From Marinobacter salicampi (GTDB lineage: Bacteria > Pseudomonadota > Gammaproteobacteria > Pseudomonadales > Oleiphilaceae), in NCBI RefSeq assembly GCF_011074795.1, contig NZ_JAAMPF010000018.1, positions 1 to 64,000 of the forward strand: a stretch of DNA of 64,000 bases. The letters run 5' to 3'. The position numbers and the translations under genes were made by a program. Shown here piece by piece: positions 8,059-16,669 of this stretch. The stretch's first letter is position 1; each line of letters begins with the position of its first letter. The notes beneath the pieces were generated by a model, which was given only the letters and a program-made list of their open reading frames with translations, was not told the origin of the DNA and ran no database searches.

Positions 8059-8478
8059 TCACTGCGGCCAGAGATCCCACAATTCCTTGGGATGCATTTC
8101 CTTGATCCGGTTCAGCTCGTTGCTGTCCAGGTGACGGTCGATCACACGTAGAACGGCTTTGAATGTCCGCTCGGCATCGATGTCGCCTTCCAGCTTGCGG
8201 CTGACGGCGTCAATGTATTCGGCACGGTCCCGCCACTTGTGCGGGGTTTCTGCAGGTCGCCAGCTTTCGAAATACAACCCTCGGACAATGATCGGCAACT
8301 GGGCGGCGAAATTGGCGGCCTCATCCACGGTAATACGATTGCTCATGGTTTGAAGTACCGCTCTCAACCGCTTCCAGGCCTCTTCTTCGCCAATACTGTC
8401 AAGCTCGTCAGAGATGTCCCTGAGCCAGGTGTTGATGAGTTTGATGTTGTGGTCAACGATGTTGATGCTGGATTGCAT
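8059..8478 (-). CDS. DUF2267-domain protein
   Basis: A 139-residue soluble protein. WLRDISDELDSIGEEEAWKRL is the N-terminal DUF2267 block (here broken by helix turns), followed by DEAANFAAQLPIIVRGLYFESW and a second repeat ending HPKELWDLWP. DUF2267 proteins are small helical proteins of unknown function often found near stress and CBS-domain genes. The start at 8478 has a good AGGGAGGTCC ribosome site; the open frame runs further upstream, but nothing there looks coding. It is convergent with the CBS gene. Confidence 0.8.
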   Translation of the reverse strand: MQSSINIVDHNIKLINTWLRDISDELDSIGEEEAWKRLRAVLQTMSNRITVDEAANFAAQLPIIVRGLYFESWRPAETPHKWRDRAEYIDAVSRKLEGDIDAERTFKAVLRVIDRHLDSNELNRIKEMHPKELWDLWPQ

Positions 8479-8832
8479 AAGGACCTCCCTCAGGCTGGGT
8501 GATCGGTGGCGTTGTCCACAAAACAGTGAGGCCGTCTTCTTCCATTTCAACCGAAACCAGGCGGGCTTCAATTGCCAAAGGCATGGCGACCTGTTGGGCT
8601 CCAGGCGCGTCTTCCAGGATGCTTGGAACAGGTGCGCGAGGCCAATGTTTGTGATGGGCATCACACTCCCAGCCTTATCCCCCATACGGGTGATGGCTGT
8701 AAAAGTAGGAACTGGTCTATTTTTGATCAGGAGCAGTGAGGTCGTACGGGCGGTTTCAGTCTGGCCAGAGCGTCCTTCACCTTCAGGAACGAGGAACCAA
8801 AACAAATACAAATACAATAAAGGATGAGCCCA
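8479..8832. other. Intergenic region upstream of the lipase operon
   Basis: The region separates the divergent DUF2267 and lipase genes. It contains the CRP/Vfr-type palindrome at 8650-8665. It ends in an A-rich leader (AAACAAATACAAATACAATAAAGG) that is split by the lipase ribosome site. Weak open frames on both strands show no recognisable protein. The region is long enough for both divergent promoters. Confidence 0.5.
8650..8665. promoter_or_regulatory. CRP/Vfr-type binding site
   Basis: TGTGATGGGCATCACA is a perfect TGTGA-N6-TCACA palindrome, the consensus operator of CRP and its pseudomonad relative Vfr. It lies 168 bases before the lipase start and 172 bases before the DUF2267 start, so it could act on either gene. 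Control of lipase by carbon status would be plausible. The match is seen directly; binding is inference. Confidence 0.6.
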
Positions 8833-9471
8833 ATGAACAACCCGATCAAAAAGTTGTCCATGCTGGCGTTGCTGGCATCCATGCTGTTCGCAGGGTCCGC
8901 TCATGCGGCCTGTAATGCCGACCCCATCGTCTTCATTCACGGGTATTCCGGCTGGAAGTCCCAGTTTGACACCATGATCAACCGCTTCAAGAACGACGGC
9001 ACCCCCGCCTGTGCACTCTACAAGTTCGGGTATAACAGCCTGGGCAAGAGCAATAAGACCAGCGCCCGGGAACTGAAGTCCTTCGTCAATAACATCCGGC
9101 CCAACCACAACTATCGCAGGGCCAAGCTCATCGCTCACTCCAATGGTGGCCTGGTGTCGCGCTGGTACCGGGTGTTCGAGGGCGGCTCCTCCGCCACCAG
9201 CCGCCTGGTCACGCTGGGTACCCCGCACAAAGGGACTTCCTGGGCCTATGGCTGTTTTAGCCCTGCGTGCTTTGAAATGCGTTACAACTCGTCGTTCCAG
9301 CAGTCGCTGGCGGGACGCGGCTGTGATGTGTCCCTGTGGTCGGCCCTTGACGAAATCATCATTCCGCAGACCAACGCCAAGTGCGGCTACAGCCTTCGGA
9401 CCTCAAGCGTCGGTCACCTGACCCTTATGCACTGGAAGGGTGTCTATAATGATGTGAGACGCTTCCTCTAA
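8833..9471 (+). CDS. Secreted triacylglycerol lipase/esterase
   Basis: A 212-residue protein with a signal peptide cleaved after about residue 25 (AGSAHA). The mature part has the alpha/beta-hydrolase oxyanion segment IVFIHGYSGW and the nucleophile elbow AHSNGG with Ser103. A C-terminal VGHL His is the likely catalytic base. The usual elbow in family I lipases is GHSQGG or GHSMGG, so Ala in the first position is a variant. Several Cys residues (27, 60 and others) suggest disulfides. The ATG at 8833 was chosen over 8824 because AAAGGA then sits eight bases away. It is followed by a SurA/PpiC-like gene and a foldase-like gene. Confidence 0.75.
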   Translation: MNNPIKKLSMLALLASMLFAGSAHAACNADPIVFIHGYSGWKSQFDTMINRFKNDGTPACALYKFGYNSLGKSNKTSARELKSFVNNIRPNHNYRRAKLIAHSNGGLVSRWYRVFEGGSSATSRLVTLGTPHKGTSWAYGCFSPACFEMRYNSSFQQSLAGRGCDVSLWSALDEIIIPQTNAKCGYSLRTSSVGHLTLMHWKGVYNDVRRFL

Positions 9472-9517
9472 TAAGCCTTGATGGGCCGGGCCCGGATGAG
9501 CAGGTCGGAAAAACTGG

Positions 9518-9537
9518 CCTGCACATTTTCGTGCAGG
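9518..9537 (+). other. Intercistronic hairpin after the lipase gene
   Basis: CCTGCAC and GTGCAGG form a 7-base-pair stem around ATTTTC, in the 99-base gap between the lipase and the PpiC-like gene. No T-tract follows. It could lower expression of the two folding-helper genes relative to the lipase, or stabilise the lipase mRNA end. Confidence 0.35.
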
Positions 9538-9570
9538 GAATATGCAACGATTACCACGTCGAGACACTGA

Positions 9571-10413
9571 ATGAAAAACCTGATCCTGATACTGAATGTC
9601 GGCGTCTTTCTGGTTTTCACCGGACTCAGTCAGGCCAACGAACAGGAAACTTCCGCACTTCAGGAAGACACCGGCGGGCCTGGGGTTTTTGCCACGGTCA
9701 ATGGCACGGCGCTAAGCGTGAACCTCTACCATTTCCTGCTGGGTTCCAGAGAGCAGGAGAGCAGCGAACGTCAGGCCTACGACGAAGGCTTTGATGCGCA
9801 AAGGCATCGCCAGCAGACAGCAAAGGACCTGGTCATGACAGAGTTGCTCGCACAGGAGGCGGCACGCCTTGGCATGAAGGACTCCGAGCGGGTGAAAGCC
9901 GAACTGGCCATGGCCGAAAAAACCCTGCTTGCGCAGCTCTATGTCAGGAAACTTATGGACTCCATTGAGATCGACGAATCCCGGATTCGACAGGCCTATG
10001 ACCGGAAACGGGAACAGGTCATGTATCGCTTCATGATCTGGCAGACGCCCGACCAGGATAAAGCGACGGCCATCCTCGACTCGATGAAAACCGGCAAAGG
10101 CGAAAACGCCCATGAACCGGCCCCCATCGAGACGCCCTGGCTACGGGCTGTGGATATTGCACCGGAGGTGGACGAGATCGTGCGCCGGCTGGACGTCAAT
10201 GAGTTTGCGCAAGCCCCCGTGTTCCAGGACGGCTTCTGGAAAGTAGTTCAGGTCATCGACAAGCAGGTGATGGCGAAGCAGAGTTACGAAGAAGAAAGGG
10301 GGATGATCAGGTCGGAGCTGGTGCACCAGAAACTGGACGAGAAGCTGGAGGAGCTCGCTGAGGGCGCAGCCATTGTCTTCAATGAGCAGCTCATCACCCT
10401 ACCCGAGAAATAA
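9571..10413 (+). CDS. Periplasmic SurA/PpiC-like peptidyl-prolyl isomerase
   Basis: A 280-residue protein with a signal peptide (residues 1-22, ending SQAN). It starts with GVFATVNGTALS, the usual beta-hairpin opening of SurA N-terminal domains, then a helical region through residue 130 with RQQTAKDLVMTELLAQEAARLG. A parvulin-like part follows but is poorly conserved, so isomerase activity is uncertain. It lies between the secreted lipase and the foldase-like gene, suggesting a dedicated periplasmic helper for the lipase or its partner. It ends 7 bases before the next start. Confidence 0.7.
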   Translation: MKNLILILNVGVFLVFTGLSQANEQETSALQEDTGGPGVFATVNGTALSVNLYHFLLGSREQESSERQAYDEGFDAQRHRQQTAKDLVMTELLAQEAARLGMKDSERVKAELAMAEKTLLAQLYVRKLMDSIEIDESRIRQAYDRKREQVMYRFMIWQTPDQDKATAILDSMKTGKGENAHEPAPIETPWLRAVDIAPEVDEIVRRLDVNEFAQAPVFQDGFWKVVQVIDKQVMAKQSYEEERGMIRSELVHQKLDEKLEELAEGAAIVFNEQLITLPEK

Positions 10414-10420
10414 CAGGATA

Positions 10421-11368
10421 ATGACCGCAACTAAGGGGCTGAAAGGAAAACGGGTCGGTTGGGTATTACTAGGGCTGGTTCTTCTGGCCCTGGTTTTCGC
10501 CTATTTCTTCAGCACTCGGGCTGAAAATGCGCCATCGGCCGATACCGCACGTGTTATCAGTACCCAGGACACCGTACCTGTGCCGTCTGAGAGCCGGCAG
10601 AGTTCCGGGAATGCTGAACCTGCGATTACGGGTACCGCCCCGGAACAGAACCCCACAGAAGACCACCGGGCCTCGGATGACGCCGCCGACCACGCCGGTT
10701 CACATCTTCAGGAGGAGGAGCTCGACCACCTGGGTGAGGTCTTCCTGAACAGCGTGTATCCCTCTTTCGAACATGACTTCCAGGTGGACCGCGAAGGTCG
10801 ATCAGCGATCGATGTTTTTGTTGCCAGCATGCCGGAAGACCTGAGCGACCAGGATGTGGATACCATATCCACCATGATCACCACCCGATTTTCCGGACCG
10901 GATGGGGAGAACCTGGCCTTCATCATCACCCACCTTTACCGGCTGGAGCGGGAGGAAGCACGGCTCATGAATAAGGCTGGGCCGGTTGCCACCATGGCGG
11001 ACCAGCTGGAAGCCCGGGAAAAACTCTCCCGGTTACGGGAGCAATGGTTTGGTCCGGAGCTCTCAGAAGCCCTGTTCTCCGGCAGCGATGACGAAGAAGC
11101 CGGTTCCGGAGAAAATGCCGCAAGCGGTCAGTCCGAGGTCGGCAGCACGGAGGAGGCGCCAGCAGACTGGTCAGAAGAGCAGGCGGAGCTTGCGGCTATC
11201 GAGCGCGCCTGGGAGCAGCGATCCCGGGCATTCAGGGCGGAAAAACAGATCATAGACAATGCCGGCCTGGATCAGGCTGAAAAGGACCGCCAGAGCGAGA
11301 CCCTGCTACGGCAGCACTACGCACCTGAGGAACTTGAGGCGGCTAGGGCCTTTGCAGAGCAGGACTAG
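10421..11368 (+). CDS. Lipase-specific foldase (Lif)-like membrane-anchored protein
   Basis: A 315-residue protein with one N-terminal membrane anchor (about residues 10-30), a Pro/Ser/Ala-rich linker to residue 95 and then a long helical domain. This is the architecture of Lif/LipB foldases, which hold lipases in the periplasm during folding. REQWFGPE in the middle and the C-terminal AGLDQAEKDRQSETLLRQHY-type helix resemble family blocks. I do not find the canonical RxxFDY(F/C)LSAxGE motif, so it is a divergent member. The position behind the lipase and PpiC-like genes supports the call. Confidence 0.65.
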   Translation: MTATKGLKGKRVGWVLLGLVLLALVFAYFFSTRAENAPSADTARVISTQDTVPVPSESRQSSGNAEPAITGTAPEQNPTEDHRASDDAADHAGSHLQEEELDHLGEVFLNSVYPSFEHDFQVDREGRSAIDVFVASMPEDLSDQDVDTISTMITTRFSGPDGENLAFIITHLYRLEREEARLMNKAGPVATMADQLEAREKLSRLREQWFGPELSEALFSGSDDEEAGSGENAASGQSEVGSTEEAPADWSEEQAELAAIERAWEQRSRAFRAEKQIIDNAGLDQAEKDRQSETLLRQHYAPEELEAARAFAEQD

Positions 11369-11384
11369 CGGTACCTATCAGGTC

Positions 11385-12680
11385 TCAGCTTTGCTCCTGC
11401 TCGAGCCGTCGCTCCCGGGCCTGCATGACGGGGCTGGCCAAAACGCCATGGACCACAACAGAAAGGACCACGGCAAAGGCGCAGGTCGCCCATAGTAATT
11501 CCGCCTGCAAAAACTGCCCTTCCTTCAGCCCATACGCCAGGTAGAACAGGCAACCGATACCGCGGATACCAAAGAAGCTGGCAATCAGACGATCCCTGAA
11601 CGAGAGCCAAGGGGTGCCCAGCATGCCGACCATGCCCGCCAGCGGTCGTATGACAAATATCAGCAGGGCTCCGAGCAGAGCGGCCTTCCAGGTAAGAGCG
11701 TCAAACAGGCCCCCGGCGATGGCAGCTCCAAGGGCGATCATTATGCCCAGCATCAGCAATTGCTCAGACTGCTCGGCGAAGGTGTGTAAGGACTTGTGCG
11801 CCTGGTGGGTCTTCTCCCGATGCTTGATGGTCATGGCGCCGATGAACACCGCAAGAAAGCCGTAGCCCCCAAATACTTCCGTGATCCCATAGAGCAGCAG
11901 CGTGGCCGCCAGCGCGCCCACGCCGGCTTTCATCCGCTGCTGTTCCGTTTCGATTGGCAGGCGTAACAGAACGAGTGAGATCAGCCAACCAAGGGCAACA
12001 CCAGCACCGATGCCCAAAGCAATCTTGTAAACCACGTCGACCAGTAGCCACTGGGTCAGCCAGTCGGAAGGCGCCGCTCCTTCGGCCAGCATAAGCAGGG
12101 CAAGGTAGGTGAAAGGGAAGGCCAGCGAATCGTTCAGGCCCGCTTCGGATGTCAGGGTGAAACGCAGCTCGTCTTCTTTTTTGGCGGGATCGATATCCTC
12201 AGCGGCCGAATCCTCCGGCTCTCCCACCTGTACATCTGAGGCCAGTACCGGATCGGTGGGGGCAAGGGCCGCGCCAAGCAGCAAGGCTGCGGCCGGCGTG
12301 AGCCCGAGCGCCCACCAGCCCGTAAAGGCGACACCGGCGATGGTTAAGGGCATGCAGATGGCGAGCAGCCGCCACGTGGAGCTCCAGGTGCGCCAGTTAG
12401 GCATCCGGTCGATCTTCAGGCCGACGCCCATCAGTGAAATGATGACGCCAATTTCCGTCAGATGAACCGCGGCAGCTTTATGCACGAGAGGATCGGGTGG
12501 GCTGAGGCCCAGTGGCAGGGCAAAGGCGATGTACCCCAGGGCCAGTGCAACCATAGGAAAGGAGAAGGGGTAGTCCTTGAAACGGTGGAGCAGTGACGCC
12601 AGAGCCAGTACGCCCAGACCGATGACCACAACCATGAGGTTGTAGCTGCTGAATAGCTTCAGCGTGCTCGTCAGTTCCAT
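11385..12680 (-). CDS. Cation:proton antiporter, CPA1 (NhaP-type) family
   Basis: A 431-residue integral membrane protein with about twelve hydrophobic segments. ALAPTDPVLASDVQVG and SEAGLNDSLAFP are the paired CPA1 motifs; the Asp residues in TDP and LND line the ion path. It exchanges protons for Na+ or K+ and helps salt and pH balance. The start at 12680 has GGGAGG six bases before it and fits the membrane topology better than the upstream ATG at 12707. The gene is convergent with the foldase gene, with 16 bases between the stops. Confidence 0.85.
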   Translation of the reverse strand: MELTSTLKLFSSYNLMVVVIGLGVLALASLLHRFKDYPFSFPMVALALGYIAFALPLGLSPPDPLVHKAAAVHLTEIGVIISLMGVGLKIDRMPNWRTWSSTWRLLAICMPLTIAGVAFTGWWALGLTPAAALLLGAALAPTDPVLASDVQVGEPEDSAAEDIDPAKKEDELRFTLTSEAGLNDSLAFPFTYLALLMLAEGAAPSDWLTQWLLVDVVYKIALGIGAGVALGWLISLVLLRLPIETEQQRMKAGVGALAATLLLYGITEVFGGYGFLAVFIGAMTIKHREKTHQAHKSLHTFAEQSEQLLMLGIMIALGAAIAGGLFDALTWKAALLGALLIFVIRPLAGMVGMLGTPWLSFRDRLIASFFGIRGIGCLFYLAYGLKEGQFLQAELLWATCAFAVVLSVVVHGVLASPVMQARERRLEQEQS

Positions 12681-13118
12681 GTCCGGCCTCCCTTCCGGTG
12701 ATCCCACGTTGACGGCTGGTCGGCCGTAGAGAAATGGATGATTTCCATGATTGCCAGGATGCCGGCCCTGTGTCTGAGCGGCGTTCAGAACTTCACCCTG
12801 TCTCCCCGTTCGTACAAAAAACGGCCGGATTACCGTCGCAGATTAACAAACAAACCGGAAATGGATGAAACTTCTGAGGGATTGTGTCGGAATTTCTGGT
12901 TTCTGGCTGCCTCCTCGAGGCGCTGGCCCCTTATTGTGCCGCTCCGTGTGCCAACGTACCGACGGGGCCGCAGCGATCACTCATAGTAAAAGCGAAACAG
13001 AACTGCTGTGTGTCTGGCGGGAGGGTAATTAGTCTGACCCGGTGCCAAGGCGACACGGTTTCGCCAGCGGCGGCTGTTGAACCGGCCATCGTAAGATATA
13101 AAACATGAGGGATCGCGG
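12681..13118. other. Intergenic region between antiporter and oxidoreductase
   Basis: These 438 bases separate divergent genes. I find no credible coding frame, hairpin terminator or clear operator. Close to the right end TGTTGA and TATAAA are spaced by 16 bases and could form a promoter for the oxidoreductase. The rest is featureless to me. Confidence 0.4.
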
Positions 13119-14330
13119 GTGGATTTGAAAAGTGGATACCCATTCTGGGCGGTCAAGAATGGCCTGATGTATGCTTTTCCCAAGCTTGACGCTGATGTGA
13201 GCTGTGATGTGGCCGTGGTGGGCGCTGGCATTACCGGCGCTCTGATTGCTGATGAGTTGGTCAGCCATGGCCATGACGTGGTTGTGCTTGATCAACGGGA
13301 CATCTGTTGGGGCAGCACCTCGGCCAGCACCGCCTTGCTGCAGTATGAAATTGATACCCATGGGATTGATCTCGCCAGGCGCTATGACCAGGATTCAGCG
13401 TTGCTGGCCTATGAGTCCTGTCTGACCGCAATCAGTCAGCTCGAAGAGTTGTCCCATTCGGTCGGCGATGTCGACTTCGCCAACTGCGAAAGCCTGTACT
13501 ACGCCAGCAACCGCGCTGACCACCCCGGCCTGGAGGATGAATTCGCCTGGCGCAAGCGCTATGGTTTTCCGGTGCGTTGGCTGGACCGCACCGCCCTCAA
13601 AGACGAGTACGGGCTGACCGCGCCCTCCGCTATCCTGAGTTCGGTAGCTGCCCGGGTTGATCCTTACCGTCTGGGTTCAAGACTGCTCCGTCGGATGCAA
13701 CGCCAGGGCACACAGGTATTTGATCGAACCCGGGTGGACTCGCTGACCACATCGGACCAGTCAGTTCAGATTTCCACCGCCGCTGGCATGTCGATCCGGG
13801 CGAAGCACGTCATCGTGGCCACGGGCTACGAGTCCCAGAGCTGGTTGAGTCAGCGTGTTGCGAAGAATCGCAGCAGCTACGCCTATATCAGTGATCCTAT
13901 CGATCGTGGGGAGTTGCGCTGGTTGGCAAGCACCATGCTGTGGGAATCGGCGCGTCCGTATCTTTACATGCGTACGACCGGTGATGGCCGACTGCTGGTC
14001 GGTGGTGAAGACGACGACCGTGACACACCGGCGCGGCGGGACCGGTTGGTCGACCGCAAAGCTGCGACCCTGCAGCGCAAGGTCTCCCGCCTGTTTCCCC
14101 ACCTTGATGCACAACCGGCCTTTGCCTGGGCCGGCACCTTCGCTGAAACCAGCGATGGCCTGCCTCTGTTTGGCTGCCACCCCCAGTACGGGCCCCGTGT
14201 CCTGTTTGCGATGGCTTTTGGTGGCAACGGCATTACCTACAGCATGCTGGGTGCCGGCTTGCTGCGCGCTCAGATTGAAGGTCGCCCCCATCCGTTAACC
14301 GGACTGTTCGGTTTTTCCCGGCTGGGTTGA
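13119..14330 (+). CDS. FAD-dependent oxidoreductase (DAO family)
   Basis: A 403-residue protein with the Rossmann dinucleotide motif VAVVGAGITGALIADEL at about residue 27 and the DAO-family STSASTALLQYEID segment after it. The C-terminal FGGNGITYS block is the second FAD-contact region. Relatives oxidise amino acids, amines or similar small molecules and include GlpD- and PuuB-like enzymes; the substrate is unknown. The start is a GTG with TGAGGG upstream. It stands alone, with 310 empty bases after it. Confidence 0.75.
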   Translation: MDLKSGYPFWAVKNGLMYAFPKLDADVSCDVAVVGAGITGALIADELVSHGHDVVVLDQRDICWGSTSASTALLQYEIDTHGIDLARRYDQDSALLAYESCLTAISQLEELSHSVGDVDFANCESLYYASNRADHPGLEDEFAWRKRYGFPVRWLDRTALKDEYGLTAPSAILSSVAARVDPYRLGSRLLRRMQRQGTQVFDRTRVDSLTTSDQSVQISTAAGMSIRAKHVIVATGYESQSWLSQRVAKNRSSYAYISDPIDRGELRWLASTMLWESARPYLYMRTTGDGRLLVGGEDDDRDTPARRDRLVDRKAATLQRKVSRLFPHLDAQPAFAWAGTFAETSDGLPLFGCHPQYGPRVLFAMAFGGNGITYSMLGAGLLRAQIEGRPHPLTGLFGFSRLG

Positions 14331-14640
14331 GCCGCCCGTGGGCGGACGTAACCCGACCCAGGCGATTACCACCCCTGTACGGAAGGAAAGCGGCGACAAA
14401 ACTGAAACCAAGGCACCTGGGGCCGTGAAGTTCGCCCTCAGACTCTTGATACTGCCCAGAATGTGCCATTCCCGCGTCAGCTTCATTGTAGTGCGGTATG
14501 AGTGAGGTGTGATTAATGCACGTACATAGTGCATAGGGCGCACCCTTCGTCTAACGTTAGTAGCCTGGACCATGGCAATCTGATTTTTCGCAGCCCATCG
14601 GTTAACCAATGCCACTGCCAAACTGCAAGGAATTCTGAAC
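14331..14640. other. Intergenic region before the papain-like gene
   Basis: I see no gene here. CTAACGTTAG forms a small perfect palindrome about 90 bases before the next gene. Otherwise there is no recognisable promoter, riboswitch or terminator. Confidence 0.4.
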
Positions 14641-16650
14641 GTGATTAGCTCACAGCAGGACTCACAAAGCCTGAACCGGTTGACCAGTCACTTTGACGAG
14701 ATTCTGGCCCGTTTCGCAAAAACCGGTTACGGCGATCCGGACATTCTGCCTCAACTGCTCCCCCCGACGGCAGCCCAGGCCACCAAAACCGAGGTGCTTG
14801 CAGCGGCCAAGGCGCTGATGGCGATTCCGGGCGGCATGGATGTGCTGTACCGGCGGGTGAAGGCGATCGAGTCGGCTGGGGTTTTTGCCCACAGCGACTG
14901 GGCTCAGCCCGCCATACTCCAGCCGGACCTGGCCAAACGCTCGCTCCGGGAAGGAGAAGCCGTCTATACGTTGATCGAAGTCCTGAGCGAGATCCGTCTG
15001 CTGGCGGTTGCGTCCGGTGACTATTTTCATCCCGGTATCTCGGCGGAGCAGGCCGGCAACTTTCTTACCCAGGTAATGGCCCTGAACCTGGACCTGCTGT
15101 CGGGTCAGATGACCGAAGCCGACCGCGAGCGTCCCCATAACCTGGGCACGATCGTGCAGACCCATTACAACTACCTGCTTGACAGGCTGGGTTACGAAAG
15201 CATTCTCGACAGCCTGGTGGGGGAAGTGGAGCGCCAGCTCGTTCAGCGACCGGTGCAAACGGACAGCATCAAGCAGATGATTGTTCAGATCGCCAAGTGC
15301 CTACTGGACCCGGACATTGAAACCTCGGGCATGCACCGGGCAGAGAAGCTGGTCAGCGCAACCTTTGGTCCCACGGAGGCCTGCTCTGAGGATCCGGGAG
15401 TCGAGGTCTATGCCCAGCGGCTGACCACCATGGATGAGAAAGCGCTGCGGCACGAAGCCGAGACCTTCTCCCGCTCCATGCACGAGACCGGCCTGGTGTC
15501 GCCTTACCATGCGGTATTCGTAAGGCATCTTCGCAGTCATGGCCATAACGACCTGATCGCGCCTGCGCTTGGGCTCAGCATCACCGGCAACGACGTGCTC
15601 CAGTGTTTTACCCAGCTGATTCATACCCTGATCGATGAAGCTGTCTTCCCCGATACCCCCCGTGCCGTCTACGGCCTGGCCATGATGCTTGAGCAGGGCA
15701 CGCTGTTTACGCCCGGGGTGGCCTCCGGCCTGTGGCGCCAGATCGCCCTGAAACTCTCCGACGATACGTCGGAACGGCTGACGACCGTGTTCGGTGATGC
15801 CCACCCGCCCCGGGTTTTTCTGCTGGCGGGGGTTATGACCCTGCTGGGGCTACCCATGGGCGTGGGCCAGGGTAATAACCCGACCTGCCAGTCAGTCATC
15901 GGCCTCTCAATGTGGGCCTTCAATGATGCCGACTATCTTCTACAACTGGTGGCCTGGGCCGCCCGGGACGATGAGATTCTCATGCGCTTCGAAGGCCAGC
16001 CTGTATCCTCCCGGGGCCTGGAAGCAGGGCTGGCCAAGACCCCGCCCATCGACGTCGACCCGGTCTCCCTGGTTCTGGTGCCCCATCTGGACCGCATCTA
16101 TATCGAGATGGGACGCCTGTGCGGCACCCGGGACGACGACCTGCACCGCTGGATCAACCCCGAGTTCTATGGCTGGTGGGTTAGTCATGGCTTCCGGGTG
16201 GTTGCCGACATCCACACGGGCATGGTGACTGACTACGATGGCTTCATTCGGAATTTCTACGCCAGTTATCACCCCTATTACAACGGCGGCATGCCTTTGA
16301 TCCACCCCCAGCCGGCAGGCATTGCGGTCACAGACAGTGCCGCGAGGCTGGTGGGCCGCCATGCCATTGCGATACGGCGGGTAGCCCTGGATCCGGAAGG
16401 CGACATGCGGGTCTATTTCTACAACCCCAACAACGACAGCGGCCAGGACTGGGGCCAGGGCATCAACTGCGCCATCCAGGGCACCGGAGAGCGGTTTGGC
16501 GAGGCTTCCCTGCCGTTTGCGGAGTTTGCGTCCAGGCTCTTCGTTTTCCACTACGACACCCTGGAGGTCGGCGACATGAACGCGATTCTGGCCGCTGATG
16601 TGGAGCGGGTGATCGAGCTTGGTCGCGGCAGCTGGGCAAAGGAGTTTTGA
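14641..16650 (+). CDS. Large cytoplasmic protein with a papain-like Gln/Cys/His/Asn signature, function unknown
   Basis: A 669-residue protein with no signal peptide or membrane segment. I do not recognise a named family. The last third carries a pattern typical of papain-fold cysteine peptidases and transglutaminases: Gln410 in GQGNNPTCQS, Cys416 exactly six residues later (as Gln19 and Cys25 in papain), then His574 in GRHAIAIRR and Asn595 in YFYNPNND. The first 400 residues are helical. The start is a GTG. An MscS-family gene follows after 19 bases, so the two are almost certainly co-transcribed. The catalytic assignment is inference from motif order and spacing only. Confidence 0.7.
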   Translation: MISSQQDSQSLNRLTSHFDEILARFAKTGYGDPDILPQLLPPTAAQATKTEVLAAAKALMAIPGGMDVLYRRVKAIESAGVFAHSDWAQPAILQPDLAKRSLREGEAVYTLIEVLSEIRLLAVASGDYFHPGISAEQAGNFLTQVMALNLDLLSGQMTEADRERPHNLGTIVQTHYNYLLDRLGYESILDSLVGEVERQLVQRPVQTDSIKQMIVQIAKCLLDPDIETSGMHRAEKLVSATFGPTEACSEDPGVEVYAQRLTTMDEKALRHEAETFSRSMHETGLVSPYHAVFVRHLRSHGHNDLIAPALGLSITGNDVLQCFTQLIHTLIDEAVFPDTPRAVYGLAMMLEQGTLFTPGVASGLWRQIALKLSDDTSERLTTVFGDAHPPRVFLLAGVMTLLGLPMGVGQGNNPTCQSVIGLSMWAFNDADYLLQLVAWAARDDEILMRFEGQPVSSRGLEAGLAKTPPIDVDPVSLVLVPHLDRIYIEMGRLCGTRDDDLHRWINPEFYGWWVSHGFRVVADIHTGMVTDYDGFIRNFYASYHPYYNGGMPLIHPQPAGIAVTDSAARLVGRHAIAIRRVALDPEGDMRVYFYNPNNDSGQDWGQGINCAIQGTGERFGEASLPFAEFASRLFVFHYDTLEVGDMNAILAADVERVIELGRGSWAKEF

Positions 16651-16669
16651 GGAGGGCCGAGGGGAGCTC

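Noticed and set aside
8479..9228. Upstream extension of the DUF2267 frame to 389 codons
   Set aside because: It passes through the lipase gene and the CRP-type site, and a good ribosome site supports the start at 8478.
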